From Halapricum salinum (lineage in GTDB: Archaea > Halobacteriota > Halobacteria > Halobacteriales > Haloarculaceae), in NCBI RefSeq assembly GCF_004799665.1, contig NZ_CP031310.1:798887-862886 (forward strand): a stretch of 64,000 nucleotides of DNA, given 5' to 3'. The number at the start of each line of letters is the position of its first letter. Within the stretch, counting starts at the first letter, position 1. A program made the position numbers and the translations under genes. Shown piece after piece: positions 8,186-16,127 of the stretch. The notes beneath the pieces are model-generated. The model worked only from the letters and a program-made list of their open reading frames with translations. It searched no databases and was not told the origin of the DNA.

Positions 8186-8839
8186 ATGGACTCCGCCGAA
8201 CTGCTGGACCTCCTCGGGAACGCCAACCGGCGGCGGATCCTCCGACTGCTGGCTCGCAAGCCGTGTTACGTCACGGAGATTAGCGAGTACCTGGGCGTGA
8301 GTCCCAAGGCCGTCATCGACCACCTGCGAAAACTCGAATCCGCGGGGCTGATCGAGAGTCGCGTCGACGAACAGCGCCGGAAGTATTTCTATATCTCGCG
8401 CGGGTTCCGTCTGGAGGTGGCAGTGTCGCCCTATGACTTCGGGACAAAGAGCGCCTACCCCGCGAGTTCGGGACTGGACCTGACGAGCTGTCGACACCTC
8501 TCGATCGACGTCGAACCGACCGAAACGTCGGATCTGTCCGCACTGGCGGCCGACCTCAGGCGGTTCGAACGACTTCGAAACGAACTGTCGCTGGCCCAGC
8601 GGTGGGTGCAGGGTCGGCTGACCGACGTCATGGAACAACTCGGCGAGGCAGTCGACGACGGCGATTCCCGTCTGACGGTCGAAATCCTGCTCGAACTGGC
8701 CGACGGAAGCGCGAGCGCACAGGCGCTGAGCCGCCGGGTCGACGCGCCGCCGCCGCTGGTCGAGGAACTGTTGCGATTGCTCGCCTCGCGTGGCGTCGTC
8801 GAGCGGCAGGACGACGAGTGGGCGCTGGCAGACGTCTAG
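8186..8839 (+). CDS. ArsR-like winged-helix transcriptional regulator with C-terminal second HTH
   Basis: 217 residues. Residues 1-75 are a classic ArsR/MarR-like winged helix (LLGNANRRRILRLLA, then VSPKAVIDHLRKLESAGLI as recognition helix, then the wing). A middle segment contains one cysteine (about residue 103) and no obvious metal site. The last about 55 residues look like a second winged helix (DAPPPLVEELLRLLASRGVV). The architecture suits a sensor-type repressor. It follows the secreted-protein gene by 120 bases with its own TATA box, and may control itself through the dyad at 8173-8185. The ligand is unknown. Confidence 0.75.
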   Translation: MDSAELLDLLGNANRRRILRLLARKPCYVTEISEYLGVSPKAVIDHLRKLESAGLIESRVDEQRRKYFYISRGFRLEVAVSPYDFGTKSAYPASSGLDLTSCRHLSIDVEPTETSDLSALAADLRRFERLRNELSLAQRWVQGRLTDVMEQLGEAVDDGDSRLTVEILLELADGSASAQALSRRVDAPPPLVEELLRLLASRGVVERQDDEWALADV

Positions 8840-9393
8840 ATCTCTTTGGTCAGCCCCGAGCGGAAGTCCCGCCCGAAGTAGTAGCCAGCGACGCCAGCGA
8901 GGGCGCTCGCGCCGGCGCCGAGTGCGATCATCGGAGCGCCGACACCGAGTAATGTCAGCGTCAGGTTGCTGAGCAACGCCGTGATCGCGCCAGTGAACAG
9001 CGTCGCGGTCACGACCTCGAAGTAGTGACGCTCGCTGCTGCCGGCGCCGAGTGCGAACCCGGCTCCGAGGACGCCGAGCAGTCCCCCGATGTTGTCCGGG
9101 AGTATCGGGATGAATCCACCGGCGAGAAACGAGAAGACGACTGTCAATACGAGCGTGAGGGTGAACGCCTCGACCGAGAAGAGACTGCCGAGACGGTCGC
9201 TGATCCGGCCCCGAATCCCGCCACCGCTGTCGGTCTGGGTGGCCGGGCCCTCTTCGACAGCCCCGACGTCCGAGCCGAACTCGGTCCCGAACTCCGAGCT
9301 GAAGTCCGACTGGACGCCTGTCTCGTCCAGCGTCGGATCGAGATCGGCACTGACGTCCCGGTCACGGGTCCGCTGATCCGTTCGCTCGGCCAT
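8836..9393 (-). CDS. Small membrane protein, DUF456-like
   Basis: 185 residues. An acidic, disordered N-terminus (about 60 residues) precedes four hydrophobic segments rich in Gly/Ala/Leu, with the DUF456-like pattern FLAGGFIPILPDNIGGLLGVLGAG. The start at 9393 is chosen over 9420 because an AAAAAACCC box at 9420-9428 on this strand then fits a leaderless promoter. The stop overlaps the end of the convergent regulator gene by four bases. Function unknown. Confidence 0.55.
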   Translation of the reverse strand: MAERTDQRTRDRDVSADLDPTLDETGVQSDFSSEFGTEFGSDVGAVEEGPATQTDSGGGIRGRISDRLGSLFSVEAFTLTLVLTVVFSFLAGGFIPILPDNIGGLLGVLGAGFALGAGSSERHYFEVVTATLFTGAITALLSNLTLTLLGVGAPMIALGAGASALAGVAGYYFGRDFRSGLTKEI

Positions 9394-9506
9394 ACAATCC
9401 TGTCGTCTCTCCAGGGACATGGGTTTTTTCCTCGTGTTCAGGAGTGGTAGATCTCGCGCCCGTTCGAAAAGATGGTTTCAAGTCCGGGCGAGCGGTATCG
9501 AGATCC

Positions 9507-10751
9507 ATGAACCCAGGCGATCGGATCCGCGTCGACCGCGGCGAGCAGTCCTACGACGGTGTCGTGCTGCCCTCCTCGACGCCCCAGCACCTCGTGGTGA
9601 AACTCGACAGCGGCTACAACGTCGGTGTCGACCGCGACGCTGCCGAGATCGAAATACTCGACGAAGACGTCTACGACGTCGAGAGTGCCCAGACCGAGCA
9701 GAGCCAGTCGGAGATCACCTTCGACGAAGATCTCCCGACCGTGTCGCTCATCTCCACCGGCGGCACGATCGCCTCGACGGTCGACTATCGGACCGGAGCC
9801 GTCACGGCACAGTTCGACGCCGAGGACGTTCTCCGGGCCGTGCCCGAACTCGCCGGCATGGCCAACTACCGCGGGCGCGTCGTCGCGAACATCCTCTCTG
9901 AGAACATGACGCCCGACGTCTGGCAGGATCTCGCGCAGGCAATCTACGAGGAGATCGAGGCCGGCGCGGACGGCGTCGTCGTCATGCACGGCACCGACAC
10001 CATGCAGTTTTCGGCGAGCGCGATGGCGTTCATGCTCGATTCGCCCGTACCGATCGTCTTCACCGGCAGCCAGCGCTCTGCGGATCGGCCCTCCTCGGAC
10101 AACGTGATGAACGCCGTCTGCGCCGTCGAGACCGCGACGAGCGACGCCGCCGAGGTCATGATCTGCATGCACGCCGACGAAAGTGACGACGCCTGTGCGC
10201 TCCACCGCGGGACCCGCGTCCGGAAGAATCACACCTCCCGCCGGGACGCCTTCGAGACCGTCGGCGCGAAACCGCTCGGAGAAGTCGACTACGACACTCG
10301 CGAGGTCTCGTTCCGCCGCGAGTATCGCGAGCGCGGCACGGTCGACCTCGCACTTCACGACGACATCGAAACCGACGTCGAACTCGTGAAGTTCACGCCC
10401 GGTTGTGATCCCGCGGTACTCGAAGTCTTCGACGACAAGGCGGGAATCGTGCTGGAGGGCACGGGATTAGGGCACGTCAACACCGACTGGATCGAGTACG
10501 TCGACGACCTCACGAGTTCGGGGACCGACGTCGTCATGACCAGCCAGTGTCTCGAAGGGCGGGTCTGTGATCGCGTCTACGATACAGGTCGTGACCTGCT
10601 CGACGCCGGCGTCATCGAAGGCGAGGACATGCTGCCCGGGACGGCCAAGGTCAAACTGATGTGGGCGCTTTCGAACGCCGAGGACATTCCCGAGACGATG
10701 GGGACGAGTCTAGCTGGCGAGATTCAGGATCGGTCTGTTCCGTGGACCTGA
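9507..10751 (+). CDS. gatD: Glu-tRNA(Gln) amidotransferase subunit D
   Basis: 414 residues, matching the family length. An N-terminal barrel-like AnsA-adjacent domain (1-75) precedes an L-asparaginase-type amidase domain with TGGTIAS (84-90, catalytic Thr) and HGTDTM (161-166, second Thr-Asp site). GatD releases ammonia from glutamine or asparagine for GatE, which converts Glu-tRNA(Gln) to Gln-tRNA(Gln) in archaea. No gatE lies nearby. ATG 9507 begins MNPGDRIRV as in orthologues; an upstream in-frame GTG is not needed. Confidence 0.9.
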   Translation: MNPGDRIRVDRGEQSYDGVVLPSSTPQHLVVKLDSGYNVGVDRDAAEIEILDEDVYDVESAQTEQSQSEITFDEDLPTVSLISTGGTIASTVDYRTGAVTAQFDAEDVLRAVPELAGMANYRGRVVANILSENMTPDVWQDLAQAIYEEIEAGADGVVVMHGTDTMQFSASAMAFMLDSPVPIVFTGSQRSADRPSSDNVMNAVCAVETATSDAAEVMICMHADESDDACALHRGTRVRKNHTSRRDAFETVGAKPLGEVDYDTREVSFRREYRERGTVDLALHDDIETDVELVKFTPGCDPAVLEVFDDKAGIVLEGTGLGHVNTDWIEYVDDLTSSGTDVVMTSQCLEGRVCDRVYDTGRDLLDAGVIEGEDMLPGTAKVKLMWALSNAEDIPETMGTSLAGEIQDRSVPWT

Positions 10752-10771
10752 CGCGGATCGTTCGTACTGTC

Positions 10772-11098
10772 TCACCAGAACGCTTCGAGTGTGCGCTCGA
10801 CGAGCCGTGATTCGGCGCGCCGAAGCAGTGTCGAGGCAGTCGAGACGGCACAGTCGAGTTCACGCGCCACAGTTTCGATGTCGCCGGTCCGCGGGACCTC
10901 GTAATAGCCGACTTCGCGTGCGGCCTCGACAGCTTCTCGCTGGCGATCCGTCAGCGGCGTGGTCACGGCACGGTCGTACGAGCCGACGTCCAGAACCTCG
11001 ACGTCGAGGAGACGTACGCTGCCGGCGTGTGCTATCGCGCCGTGGCGCAGAAACCCTGACCGGGATGGCTGTATGAATAGTGAGAGGGTGTTCGGCAT
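10772..11098 (-). pseudogene. 5'-truncated bacterio-opsin-activator (HTH_10) regulator
   Basis: 108 residues remain. The C-terminal half is a good HTH_10 domain (LTDRQREAVEAAREVGYYEVP, then DIETVARELDCAVSTASTLLRRAE). Full-length members are about 210-220 residues with an N-terminal sensory or beta-rich domain, which is missing here. The coding signal stops at about 11098, exactly where repeat family A copy 2 begins, so the truncation and the repeat are probably connected. It could still be expressed as a stand-alone DNA-binding domain. Confidence 0.55.
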
Positions 11099-11574
11099 GC
11101 GCTAGCTCGCTCTCCGTAGCGAGCCCCAACCAGAGAGGGACCGGAGGTCCCTCAAGCAGTCGACGCACAGCGCCGACGACTCCGAGCCTGTCGGGGCTTT
11201 CTGAGTGTTCTCCACGGTATCGTCCCAGAAAGCCCCCGGACGCTCGACTCGGGGGACTCGCTGCGCTCCTCGCCTCGCTACGCTCGGCTGCGGTGCTTAC
11301 GTCGTCCGCCATCGTCGAGCGTCCGGCCCCTTTCAGTCCTGAAAGACTCGCGACGCTCGTCTTTCAACCCTCGCCTCACTTCGTTCGGCTCAGTCCCACC
11401 CACAGCACCACACCCTCCCCAGCCGACTCCCTCACTCGCGGCGCTCGTTCGGTCGTCCCTCGCACGCCGCCGCCTCGCGATGAAACGCGAGCCAGCGCGC
11501 GCCACATCGTCTGGATCATCGTGTTCGATATCTAGAGAGCAATCTTTGAGTAGCCCCCCCTCCACCCATCGGCA
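11099..11574. repeat. Composite inverted-repeat element, family A copy 2
   Basis: The 476 bases between the truncated regulator and pyrF repeat much of the element at 2.1-2.7 kb. Conserved parts are CCGAGCCTGTC (11182-11192), the stem GGGGCTTTCT (11193-11202)/AGAAAGCCCC (11227-11236), the stem GGACGCTCGA (11238-11247)/TCGAGCGTCC (11315-11324), GCCCCTTTCAG, and GAAAGAC/GTCTTTC. The third stem differs from copy 1 on both arms in a compensating way. The left part instead carries hairpins GCTCGCT/AGCGAGC (11105-11124) and GAGGGACC/GGTCCCTC (11135-11153). The pyrF promoter must lie within the last 50 bases. Confidence 0.75.
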
Positions 11575-12408
11575 ATGACCTTCTTCGACCGACTCGCCGA
11601 CCGAATCGAGACGGTAGATAGCGTCGTCTCGGTCGGCCTCGACCCCGACCCAGGCCGCCTGCCCGAGCACGTCGCCGAGGCCGACCTGCCGCGCTGGCAG
11701 TTCAACAGGCGAATCATCGACGCGACCCACGAACACGCCGCCTGCTACAAGCCAAATGCGGCCTTCTACGAAGACGGAGACGGCTGGCGTGCACTCGAAG
11801 AGACCATCGCCTACGCCCACGGGAAGGGGGTCCCGGTCCTGCTCGACGCCAAGCGAGGAGACATCGGCAACACGGCCCGCCAGTACGCCAGCGCGCTCGA
11901 TTCAGGCGGCCTGGACGCCGACGCGATCACCGTCAACCCCTACATGGGCCGCGATTCCCTGGAGCCGTTCCTCCAGCGTGAGCAGAAGGGCGTGTTCGTG
12001 CTCTGTCGGACCTCGAATCCTGGCGGTGCAGACCTCCAGAATCTCGAACTCGACTCCGGGGAGCCACTCTACGAGCGCGTCGCCGCCGTCGCGGACCTGT
12101 GGAACGCCAATGGAAACGTCGGGCTCGTCGTCGGCGCGACCAACCCCGAAGAGCTCGAAGCGATCCGCGATGTCGTCCCGGACATCCCCTTCCTCGTTCC
12201 AGGCGTCGGGGCCCAGGGCGGGGACGCCGAGGCGGCCGTCGAGCACGGACTGGCCGACCGCAGTGCGGGGGTCGACGTCGGCCTCGTGAACTCCTCGCGG
12301 GGAATCATCTTCGCGGGCGAGGACGCCCAACGCGGCGAGCAGGCGTACTTCCGGGCCGCCGGGCAGGCCGCCAAGCAGCTCAAACGGCGGCTCAACCAGT
12401 TCCGATAG
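11575..12408 (+). CDS. pyrF: Orotidine 5'-phosphate decarboxylase (type 2)
   Basis: 277 residues with the decarboxylase signature DAKRGDIGNTA (91-101; catalytic Lys93 and Asp96), the substrate strand SVGLDPD near the N-terminus and a phosphate-binding VPGVGAQGGD near residue 210. Length and motifs place it in the longer type 2 subfamily. It makes UMP from OMP in pyrimidine synthesis. ATG 11575 gives the expected N-terminus. A Yip1-like membrane gene follows 53 bases later in the same direction. Confidence 0.93.
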   Translation: MTFFDRLADRIETVDSVVSVGLDPDPGRLPEHVAEADLPRWQFNRRIIDATHEHAACYKPNAAFYEDGDGWRALEETIAYAHGKGVPVLLDAKRGDIGNTARQYASALDSGGLDADAITVNPYMGRDSLEPFLQREQKGVFVLCRTSNPGGADLQNLELDSGEPLYERVAAVADLWNANGNVGLVVGATNPEELEAIRDVVPDIPFLVPGVGAQGGDAEAAVEHGLADRSAGVDVGLVNSSRGIIFAGEDAQRGEQAYFRAAGQAAKQLKRRLNQFR

Positions 12409-12461
12409 CGCGAACCCGGTAACGCGAGGATTTTTGCCGACCCCAGACGACCACCCAGCCA

Positions 12462-13145
12462 GTGCCACTGCGACAGTTGCTGGTCGACCCAGCAGGATTT
12501 TTCGCGGCCGAACGGGACACGTGGCTCGGCGCCGGGCTGGCAGTCGGAACGCTCTGTCTGCTCGCGCTCGCGAGTCTTCTCGTCCCCATCGCAATCCTCG
12601 TGAGCACAGGGAAAGATCTGGGTATCGCCGAGTCGTTTCCCGCAGTGCGGTACGTCGCCGGCGAGGCGGCGTTCGTCCTCGACGGGCGCTCGCTGGGCGT
12701 TCTCGCCGTCGTCACGCTCGCACCGGTCCCGATCGTCGCCGGCTTCGCGCTGTGCTTTCACCTGCTGTCCTGGCCCGTCGCCTCGCGAGGATCGCTCGGC
12801 GAGACGGCCCGCGTCACCGCCTGGGGGGCGCTCCCACTGGCGATCGCCAACGCCCTGACCCTGGTGGGGACGCTGCTCGTGATCCCCCAGACGGTCGACG
12901 ACCTGGGGTACGCCTACGTCACGCTCACTGGGCGGACGATCGTCCAGCACTCAGACCCGACCCTCGTGTTGCTCCTGGCGAACCTCCTCGGAGTCGCCTG
13001 CGTCTGCTGGGCTGCCGTGGTCTGGATACGTGGACTCGAACGCGTCCGCGGCTGTTCGATGTGGCAGGCAGCCCTCGTCGTTGGTATCCCAGTCGCGCTC
13101 GCAGTTGCGATCAACGCCCCGAACCTGCTGTACGGCTTTCTCTAG
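12462..13145 (+). CDS. Yip1-domain-like polytopic membrane protein
   Basis: 227 residues, GTG start. About five hydrophobic helices are visible (near 25-47, 75-105, 118-145, 165-185, 205-225), with an amphipathic N-terminus PLRQLLVDPAGFF that is typical of archaeal YIP1-family proteins. These have no assigned biochemical role in archaea; eukaryotic relatives act in membrane traffic. It lies downstream of pyrF and ends overlapping the convergent zinc-finger gene by four bases. Confidence 0.6.
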   Translation: MPLRQLLVDPAGFFAAERDTWLGAGLAVGTLCLLALASLLVPIAILVSTGKDLGIAESFPAVRYVAGEAAFVLDGRSLGVLAVVTLAPVPIVAGFALCFHLLSWPVASRGSLGETARVTAWGALPLAIANALTLVGTLLVIPQTVDDLGYAYVTLTGRTIVQHSDPTLVLLLANLLGVACVCWAAVVWIRGLERVRGCSMWQAALVVGIPVALAVAINAPNLLYGFL

Positions 13146-13336
13146 AGTTGGAACGTGTCGAAATCCTCGCCTTCGCTGGGTTCGTGCTCTTGCGACGGCC
13201 CCCTCGCGGGCGCACACCGCATGCAAGCTCCGAACTCCTCGTCGAAGTGCTTCTCACAGACGACCGCCCCACACTGTGGGCAACTGTACTCGGCCGTCCG
13301 GTTCTCGCAAATCTCACAGAGGCCCGTGACGCTCAT
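13142..13336 (-). CDS. Small zinc-finger protein (HIT/B-box-like)
   Basis: 64 residues. The N-terminal 41 hold eight possible zinc ligands in HIT-finger order: C7, C10, C19, C22, C27, H30, C38, C41, followed by an acidic tail ending DFDTFQL. Start 13336 (MSVTGLCEIC) is preferred to an ATG five codons upstream because CCTAAACG at 13359-13366 on this strand then lies about 25 bases away. Probably binds two zinc ions and a protein or nucleic-acid partner; function unknown. Confidence 0.7.
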   Translation of the reverse strand: MSVTGLCEICENRTAEYSCPQCGAVVCEKHFDEEFGACMRCAPARGPSQEHEPSEGEDFDTFQL

Positions 13337-13418
13337 GGCAGTCGATAGCACACGAGAGCGTTTAGGCTTTGGCTGCCGGCGGCGAGACGCTTACGGGACT
13401 GGCGACCCAAGGCGAGTC

Positions 13419-14024
13419 GTGGACGAATCGCGGCTCCTGCTCGGGATGGCAGCAGTGTTCGCCGGGACGACGGTCCTCTTTGCGATGTTCGGGATCGTCT
13501 ACAGTCCCGTCTTGCTCGTCGTAGCCGCGCTGTTCGGCGTCGTGACGTACCTCTTCTGGACACATGGCACCGGCCGACTGGCCGCTCGCGTCTACGAGCG
13601 CGTCGAGCGCCAGGCCGCCAGTAACGCTGGAGGGAAACGTCGACGAACTACCGACCAGCGCCGTGGATCCGGCAGCCGTCAGCGCCGCGCTGGCGACGGC
13701 GGCTTCGGGGCCGGTCCACGCGAGGAGTGGATTCCACCAGGAGAGCGCCGTCGCGGTAGCCAGCGCGGGCGACAGCAATCAGATCCGAGCCAGCGCCGTC
13801 GAGAAACTGGCCGAGACCCGCGCGGCCGCGCGCCGCGTAGTTCCGACGGGCCGACTGCCGCCGAGGCCTACCGGACGCTCGGACTCGATCCCGACGCCGA
13901 CCAGCAGGCGATCAAGCAGGCCTACCGCAAGAAAGTCAAGACCGTTCATCCCGACACCGACGGTGGCGACGAGGAGCGATTCAAAGAAGTCAAAGCCGCC
14001 TACGAACGACTCAGTGAGGACTGA
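13419..14024 (+). CDS. Membrane-anchored J-domain (DnaJ-like) protein
   Basis: 201 residues with a GTG start. Two hydrophobic helices (about 6-27 and 29-47) anchor the protein. A roughly 95-residue Arg/Gly/Gln-rich basic linker follows, unusual for a haloarchaeal protein, then a C-terminal J domain (about 148-201) with HPD at 177-179. The J domain should stimulate DnaK ATPase, so the protein could recruit Hsp70 to the inner face of the membrane. An alternative ATG at 13335 would overlap the divergent zinc-finger start and adds a poorly coding N-terminus. Confidence 0.7.
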   Translation: MDESRLLLGMAAVFAGTTVLFAMFGIVYSPVLLVVAALFGVVTYLFWTHGTGRLAARVYERVERQAASNAGGKRRRTTDQRRGSGSRQRRAGDGGFGAGPREEWIPPGERRRGSQRGRQQSDPSQRRRETGRDPRGRAPRSSDGPTAAEAYRTLGLDPDADQQAIKQAYRKKVKTVHPDTDGGDEERFKEVKAAYERLSED

Positions 14025-14036
14025 CCGAAACCGAAA

Positions 14037-14657
14037 TCAGTCGAAGCTTCCGCGGAAAGTGAGGTCCTCGAGCGACTTCCGGTCGCTCGGCTGTTCCCGT
14101 TCCTGCAACTCCTCGGGCAGTGTCTCGGCATCGGCGCGCTGGCCGACCGCGACCATCGCCTCGGCGTCGAACTCCTCGGCTGGCACGTCGAGCGTGTCGT
14201 GGATCGATCCCCAGTCGAAGCCGGCCATCGGGTGGACCGCCAACTCGCGCCGCGTGGCCTCCAGCGCGAAGTTCTGCCACGCAGCGCCCGTATCGAACGA
14301 CCGCGTCGTGGCTTCCTCGCCGTTGTGTTCGAGCGTCCGCTTCGAAAAGAGGGCCACGAGCGCGCCCGCGTCCTCGGCCCACGTCCGGTTGGCGTCGTTC
14401 AGCAGTCCGAGCAGCGTCTCGAAAGTCTCGTCCTCGCGTGTCGCGTAGACGAACCGCCAGTGCTGGTTGTTGAACGCCGAGGGCGCCCAGCGGGCAGCCT
14501 CGAACAGCGCGAACAGTTCCTCCTCGTCGACGACCTCGCCCGTCATCGCCCGCGGCGACCAGCGATTGACGAACAGCGGATCGACGTCGTGCTCGCGTGT
14601 TCGGTGTTCGGCGACCTCGTCTCGAAGCTCGGCGACCTGTCGGTGTTGCTGTTGCAT
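14037..14657 (-). CDS. Nitroreductase-family flavoprotein
   Basis: 206 residues. NRWSPRAMTGEVVDEEELFALFEAARW-type N-terminal helix (split here only by description), APSAFNNQHWRFVYA (FMN contacts) and GAAWQNFALEATR are the standard nitroreductase landmarks. It should use FMN and NAD(P)H to reduce a quinone-, nitro- or enoate-type substrate as a dimer. It converges on the J-domain gene with a 12-base gap. Substrate unknown. Confidence 0.85.
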   Translation of the reverse strand: MQQQHRQVAELRDEVAEHRTREHDVDPLFVNRWSPRAMTGEVVDEEELFALFEAARWAPSAFNNQHWRFVYATREDETFETLLGLLNDANRTWAEDAGALVALFSKRTLEHNGEEATTRSFDTGAAWQNFALEATRRELAVHPMAGFDWGSIHDTLDVPAEEFDAEAMVAVGQRADAETLPEELQEREQPSDRKSLEDLTFRGSFD

Positions 14658-14784
14658 CAGTTTCTCCTACGGTCTCCACCTACATGTATTGAGTTAGACA
14701 ATAGTGTTACCGGGTGACGTCGATACCAGTGGGATAGAGCATAGCACGGTCTGCTCGAATCTTCGCTCGAACGATCAGAGGTGC

Positions 14785-14807
14785 GTCGCTCGCGAGTTGC
14801 GAGCGAC
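14785..14807. other. Nine-base-pair hairpin beside the tRNA-like fragment
   Basis: GTCGCTCGC (14785-14793) and GCGAGCGAC (14799-14807) form a perfect stem with a five-base loop. It lies directly left of the partial tRNA-Ala 3' copy, so it may mark the far end of the HicBA islet. No T-run follows, so a terminator role is doubtful. Confidence 0.35.
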
Positions 14808-14811
14808 AGTA

Positions 14812-14836
14812 AATATGGACTCGCGGGGATTTGAAG
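14812..14836 (-). repeat. Copy of the tRNA-Ala 3' end (att-like direct repeat)
   Basis: Positions 14812-14836 match 15634-15658 at all but two of the first 24 positions. In tRNA terms this is the last part of the T loop, the T stem and the acceptor 3' strand of tRNA-Ala, plus about four bases of downstream flank, in the same orientation. The 5' part of the tRNA is absent. Such a partial 3' duplication is what integration at a tRNA gene leaves behind. It may be an attachment-site relic bounding the HicBA segment. Confidence 0.5.
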
Positions 14837-14907
14837 ATTACACGAAATCGTACACGGTTGTGCGTGTGCCGAAAGCTTATCTGCGAAGTCGGCCCTAATT
14901 TGGAGTA

Positions 14908-15180
14908 ATGGCGAGCTCCACGCGCGACCCCGATGCTGATCACGAGGACGAGATCAGAATGTGGCGAGGGGACGACGGGTGGGTCATCACCGATATCGAG
15001 ACTGGCGTCACGACGCAGGGTGAGACTCGCGAGGAAGCGCTGGAGATGCTCGACGAAGCCGTCGCGCTTCACAAGGGGGAGATTGGACGGGAACCCACCG
15101 ATGAAGAACTCCGGGAACTCGGTATCGACCCGGAAGACAACACGACCGGTGACGCCGAACTCCCGGACTTTATACAATAG
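14908..15180 (+). CDS. hicB: HicB-like antitoxin
   Basis: 90 residues. An acidic N-terminus leads into the partial RNase-H-like HicB fold: beta strands around MWRGDDGWVITDIETGVTT, then GETREEALEMLDEAVALH, the hallmark HicB helix. It should bind and mask the adjacent toxin and probably repress the operon. A TATA-like GCTTATCT (about 14874-14881) lies upstream. The stop codon abuts the hicA ATG with no gap. Confidence 0.8.
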   Translation: MASSTRDPDADHEDEIRMWRGDDGWVITDIETGVTTQGETREEALEMLDEAVALHKGEIGREPTDEELRELGIDPEDNTTGDAELPDFIQ

Positions 15181-15432
15181 ATGGGGCGACGAACGTTCTC
15201 CGGCATGGAGGTCGTGAAGGCGCTGGTAAACGTCGGCGGCTTCGAATGGCGACGGATGAACGGTGACCACGCCCAGTTGTACTACGAGCATCCGACCAAC
15301 GAAGACGACAGGCGACAGGTCACTGTCCCGCTGCACGACGAACTCCGGACCGGGGCGTTGCGAAATATCGCCGAGAGTGCCGGAGCCAACGACTTCGAAG
15401 CCTTCTGTGAGTGGATCGACCATCACGCATGA
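15181..15432 (+). CDS. hicA: HicA-like mRNA interferase toxin
   Basis: 83 residues with a dsRBD-like HicA fold: FSGMEVVKALVNVGGFEWRR, then MNGDHAQLYY where His is the expected catalytic residue, then VTVPLHDELRTGALRNIAESA. HicA toxins cleave mRNA independently of the ribosome and are neutralised by HicB. Gene order here is antitoxin then toxin, directly abutting. Together the pair occupies a short islet between tRNA-Ala and a duplicated tRNA 3' fragment. Confidence 0.85.
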   Translation: MGRRTFSGMEVVKALVNVGGFEWRRMNGDHAQLYYEHPTNEDDRRQVTVPLHDELRTGALRNIAESAGANDFEAFCEWIDHHA

Positions 15433-15486
15433 AACCACTCCGCTATCAGGTGGTTCGATCTATGCATGTATACGTGGTATCACGCA

Positions 15487-15571
15487 GCGAGCCGAAGGCT
15501 CGCGAGGAAACCCGAAGGAGGAAGAAGCGGTAGTGGACCACCGAAAGACCCACTCCGTTCGTCTTTCGAGC
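15487..15571. repeat. Hairpin pair related to repeat family A
   Basis: Between hicA and tRNA-Ala lie GCGAGCC GAA GGCTCGC (15487-15503) and a CGAAAGAC/GTCTTTCG hairpin (about 15541-15571). The second hairpin, including the TCCGTTCGTCTTTCG side, is the same module found in family A at 2282-2308 and, slightly changed, at about 11342-11371. This is probably a fragment of the same dispersed element. Confidence 0.5.
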
Positions 15572-15637
15572 TCTCACTCGCTCACGGGACGCTGGCACAC
15601 GCTACGCGGTGCTCGCCGAGTTGTTCGCGAGAGAATA

Positions 15638-15709
15638 TGGACCGGCGGGGATTTGAACCCCGGGCCTCTTCCTTGCGAAGGAAGCGATCTGCCACTGATC
15701 TACCGGCCC
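15638..15709 (-). tRNA. tRNA-Ala (anticodon CGC)
   Basis: 72 bases folding into a full cloverleaf: acceptor GGGCCGG/CCGGTCC containing the G3-U70 wobble that identifies alanine tRNAs, D stem GATC/GATC, anticodon stem CTTCC/GGAAG with loop TTCGCAA (anticodon CGC, reads GCG), T stem CGGGG/CCCCG with TTCAAAT loop, discriminator A. CCA is not encoded and there is no intron. Its 3' end faces the HicBA islet. Confidence 0.95.
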
Positions 15710-15818
15710 GCGTATCATATCCCACGAAACGCAGGCGTTTGAATGAACCGATTCCCCCTGCGCGTGAGACGCATCGAAAGACGAGTCGTCCGACCGTCAC
15801 ACTCGCGGCGGCGAGTGC

Positions 15819-16127
15819 TCAGTCCTCGAGGACGATTTCGATGGAGACGTCGTTCGGGACCTGAATGCGCATCAGCTGGCGCAGCGCCCGTTCGTCGGCG
15901 TCGATGTCGATCAGCCGCTTGTGGACGCGCATCTCCCAGTGTTCCCACGTCGCGGTCCCCTCACCGTCGGGGGACTTGCGAGTGGGCACTTCCAGCGTCT
16001 TGGTCGGCAGCGGGACGGGCCCGCTGAGCTTGACGCCGGTCTTGTTCGCGATCTCGCGAACGTCGTCGCAGATGTCGTCCAGATCCTCGGGACTGGTGCC
16101 CGCGAGTCGAACGCGTGCTTGCTGCAT
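15819..16127 (-). CDS. rpsJ: 30S ribosomal protein S10
   Basis: 102 residues, the archaeal length. The S10 core is clear: [40 protein letters not shown] and [16 protein letters not shown] at the C-terminus. Its start overlaps the EF-1A stop by one base (TAATG), so the two are translationally coupled. This EF-1A to S10 order is the conserved archaeal str-type arrangement. Confidence 0.97.
   Translation of the reverse strand: MQQARVRLAGTSPEDLDDICDDVREIANKTGVKLSGPVPLPTKTLEVPTRKSPDGEGTATWEHWEMRVHKRLIDIDADERALRQLMRIQVPNDVSIEIVLED

Noticed and set aside
10772-11098. A complete small stand-alone HTH_10 regulator
   Set aside because: The family is about twice as long, and sequence sense is lost at the repeat boundary, so truncation is the simpler reading, though expression is not excluded.
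14704-14898. 64-codon + strand frame upstream of hicB
   Set aside because: It runs through the hairpin and the tRNA 3' copy, starts at a GTG or TTG without promoter, and lacks haloarchaeal composition.
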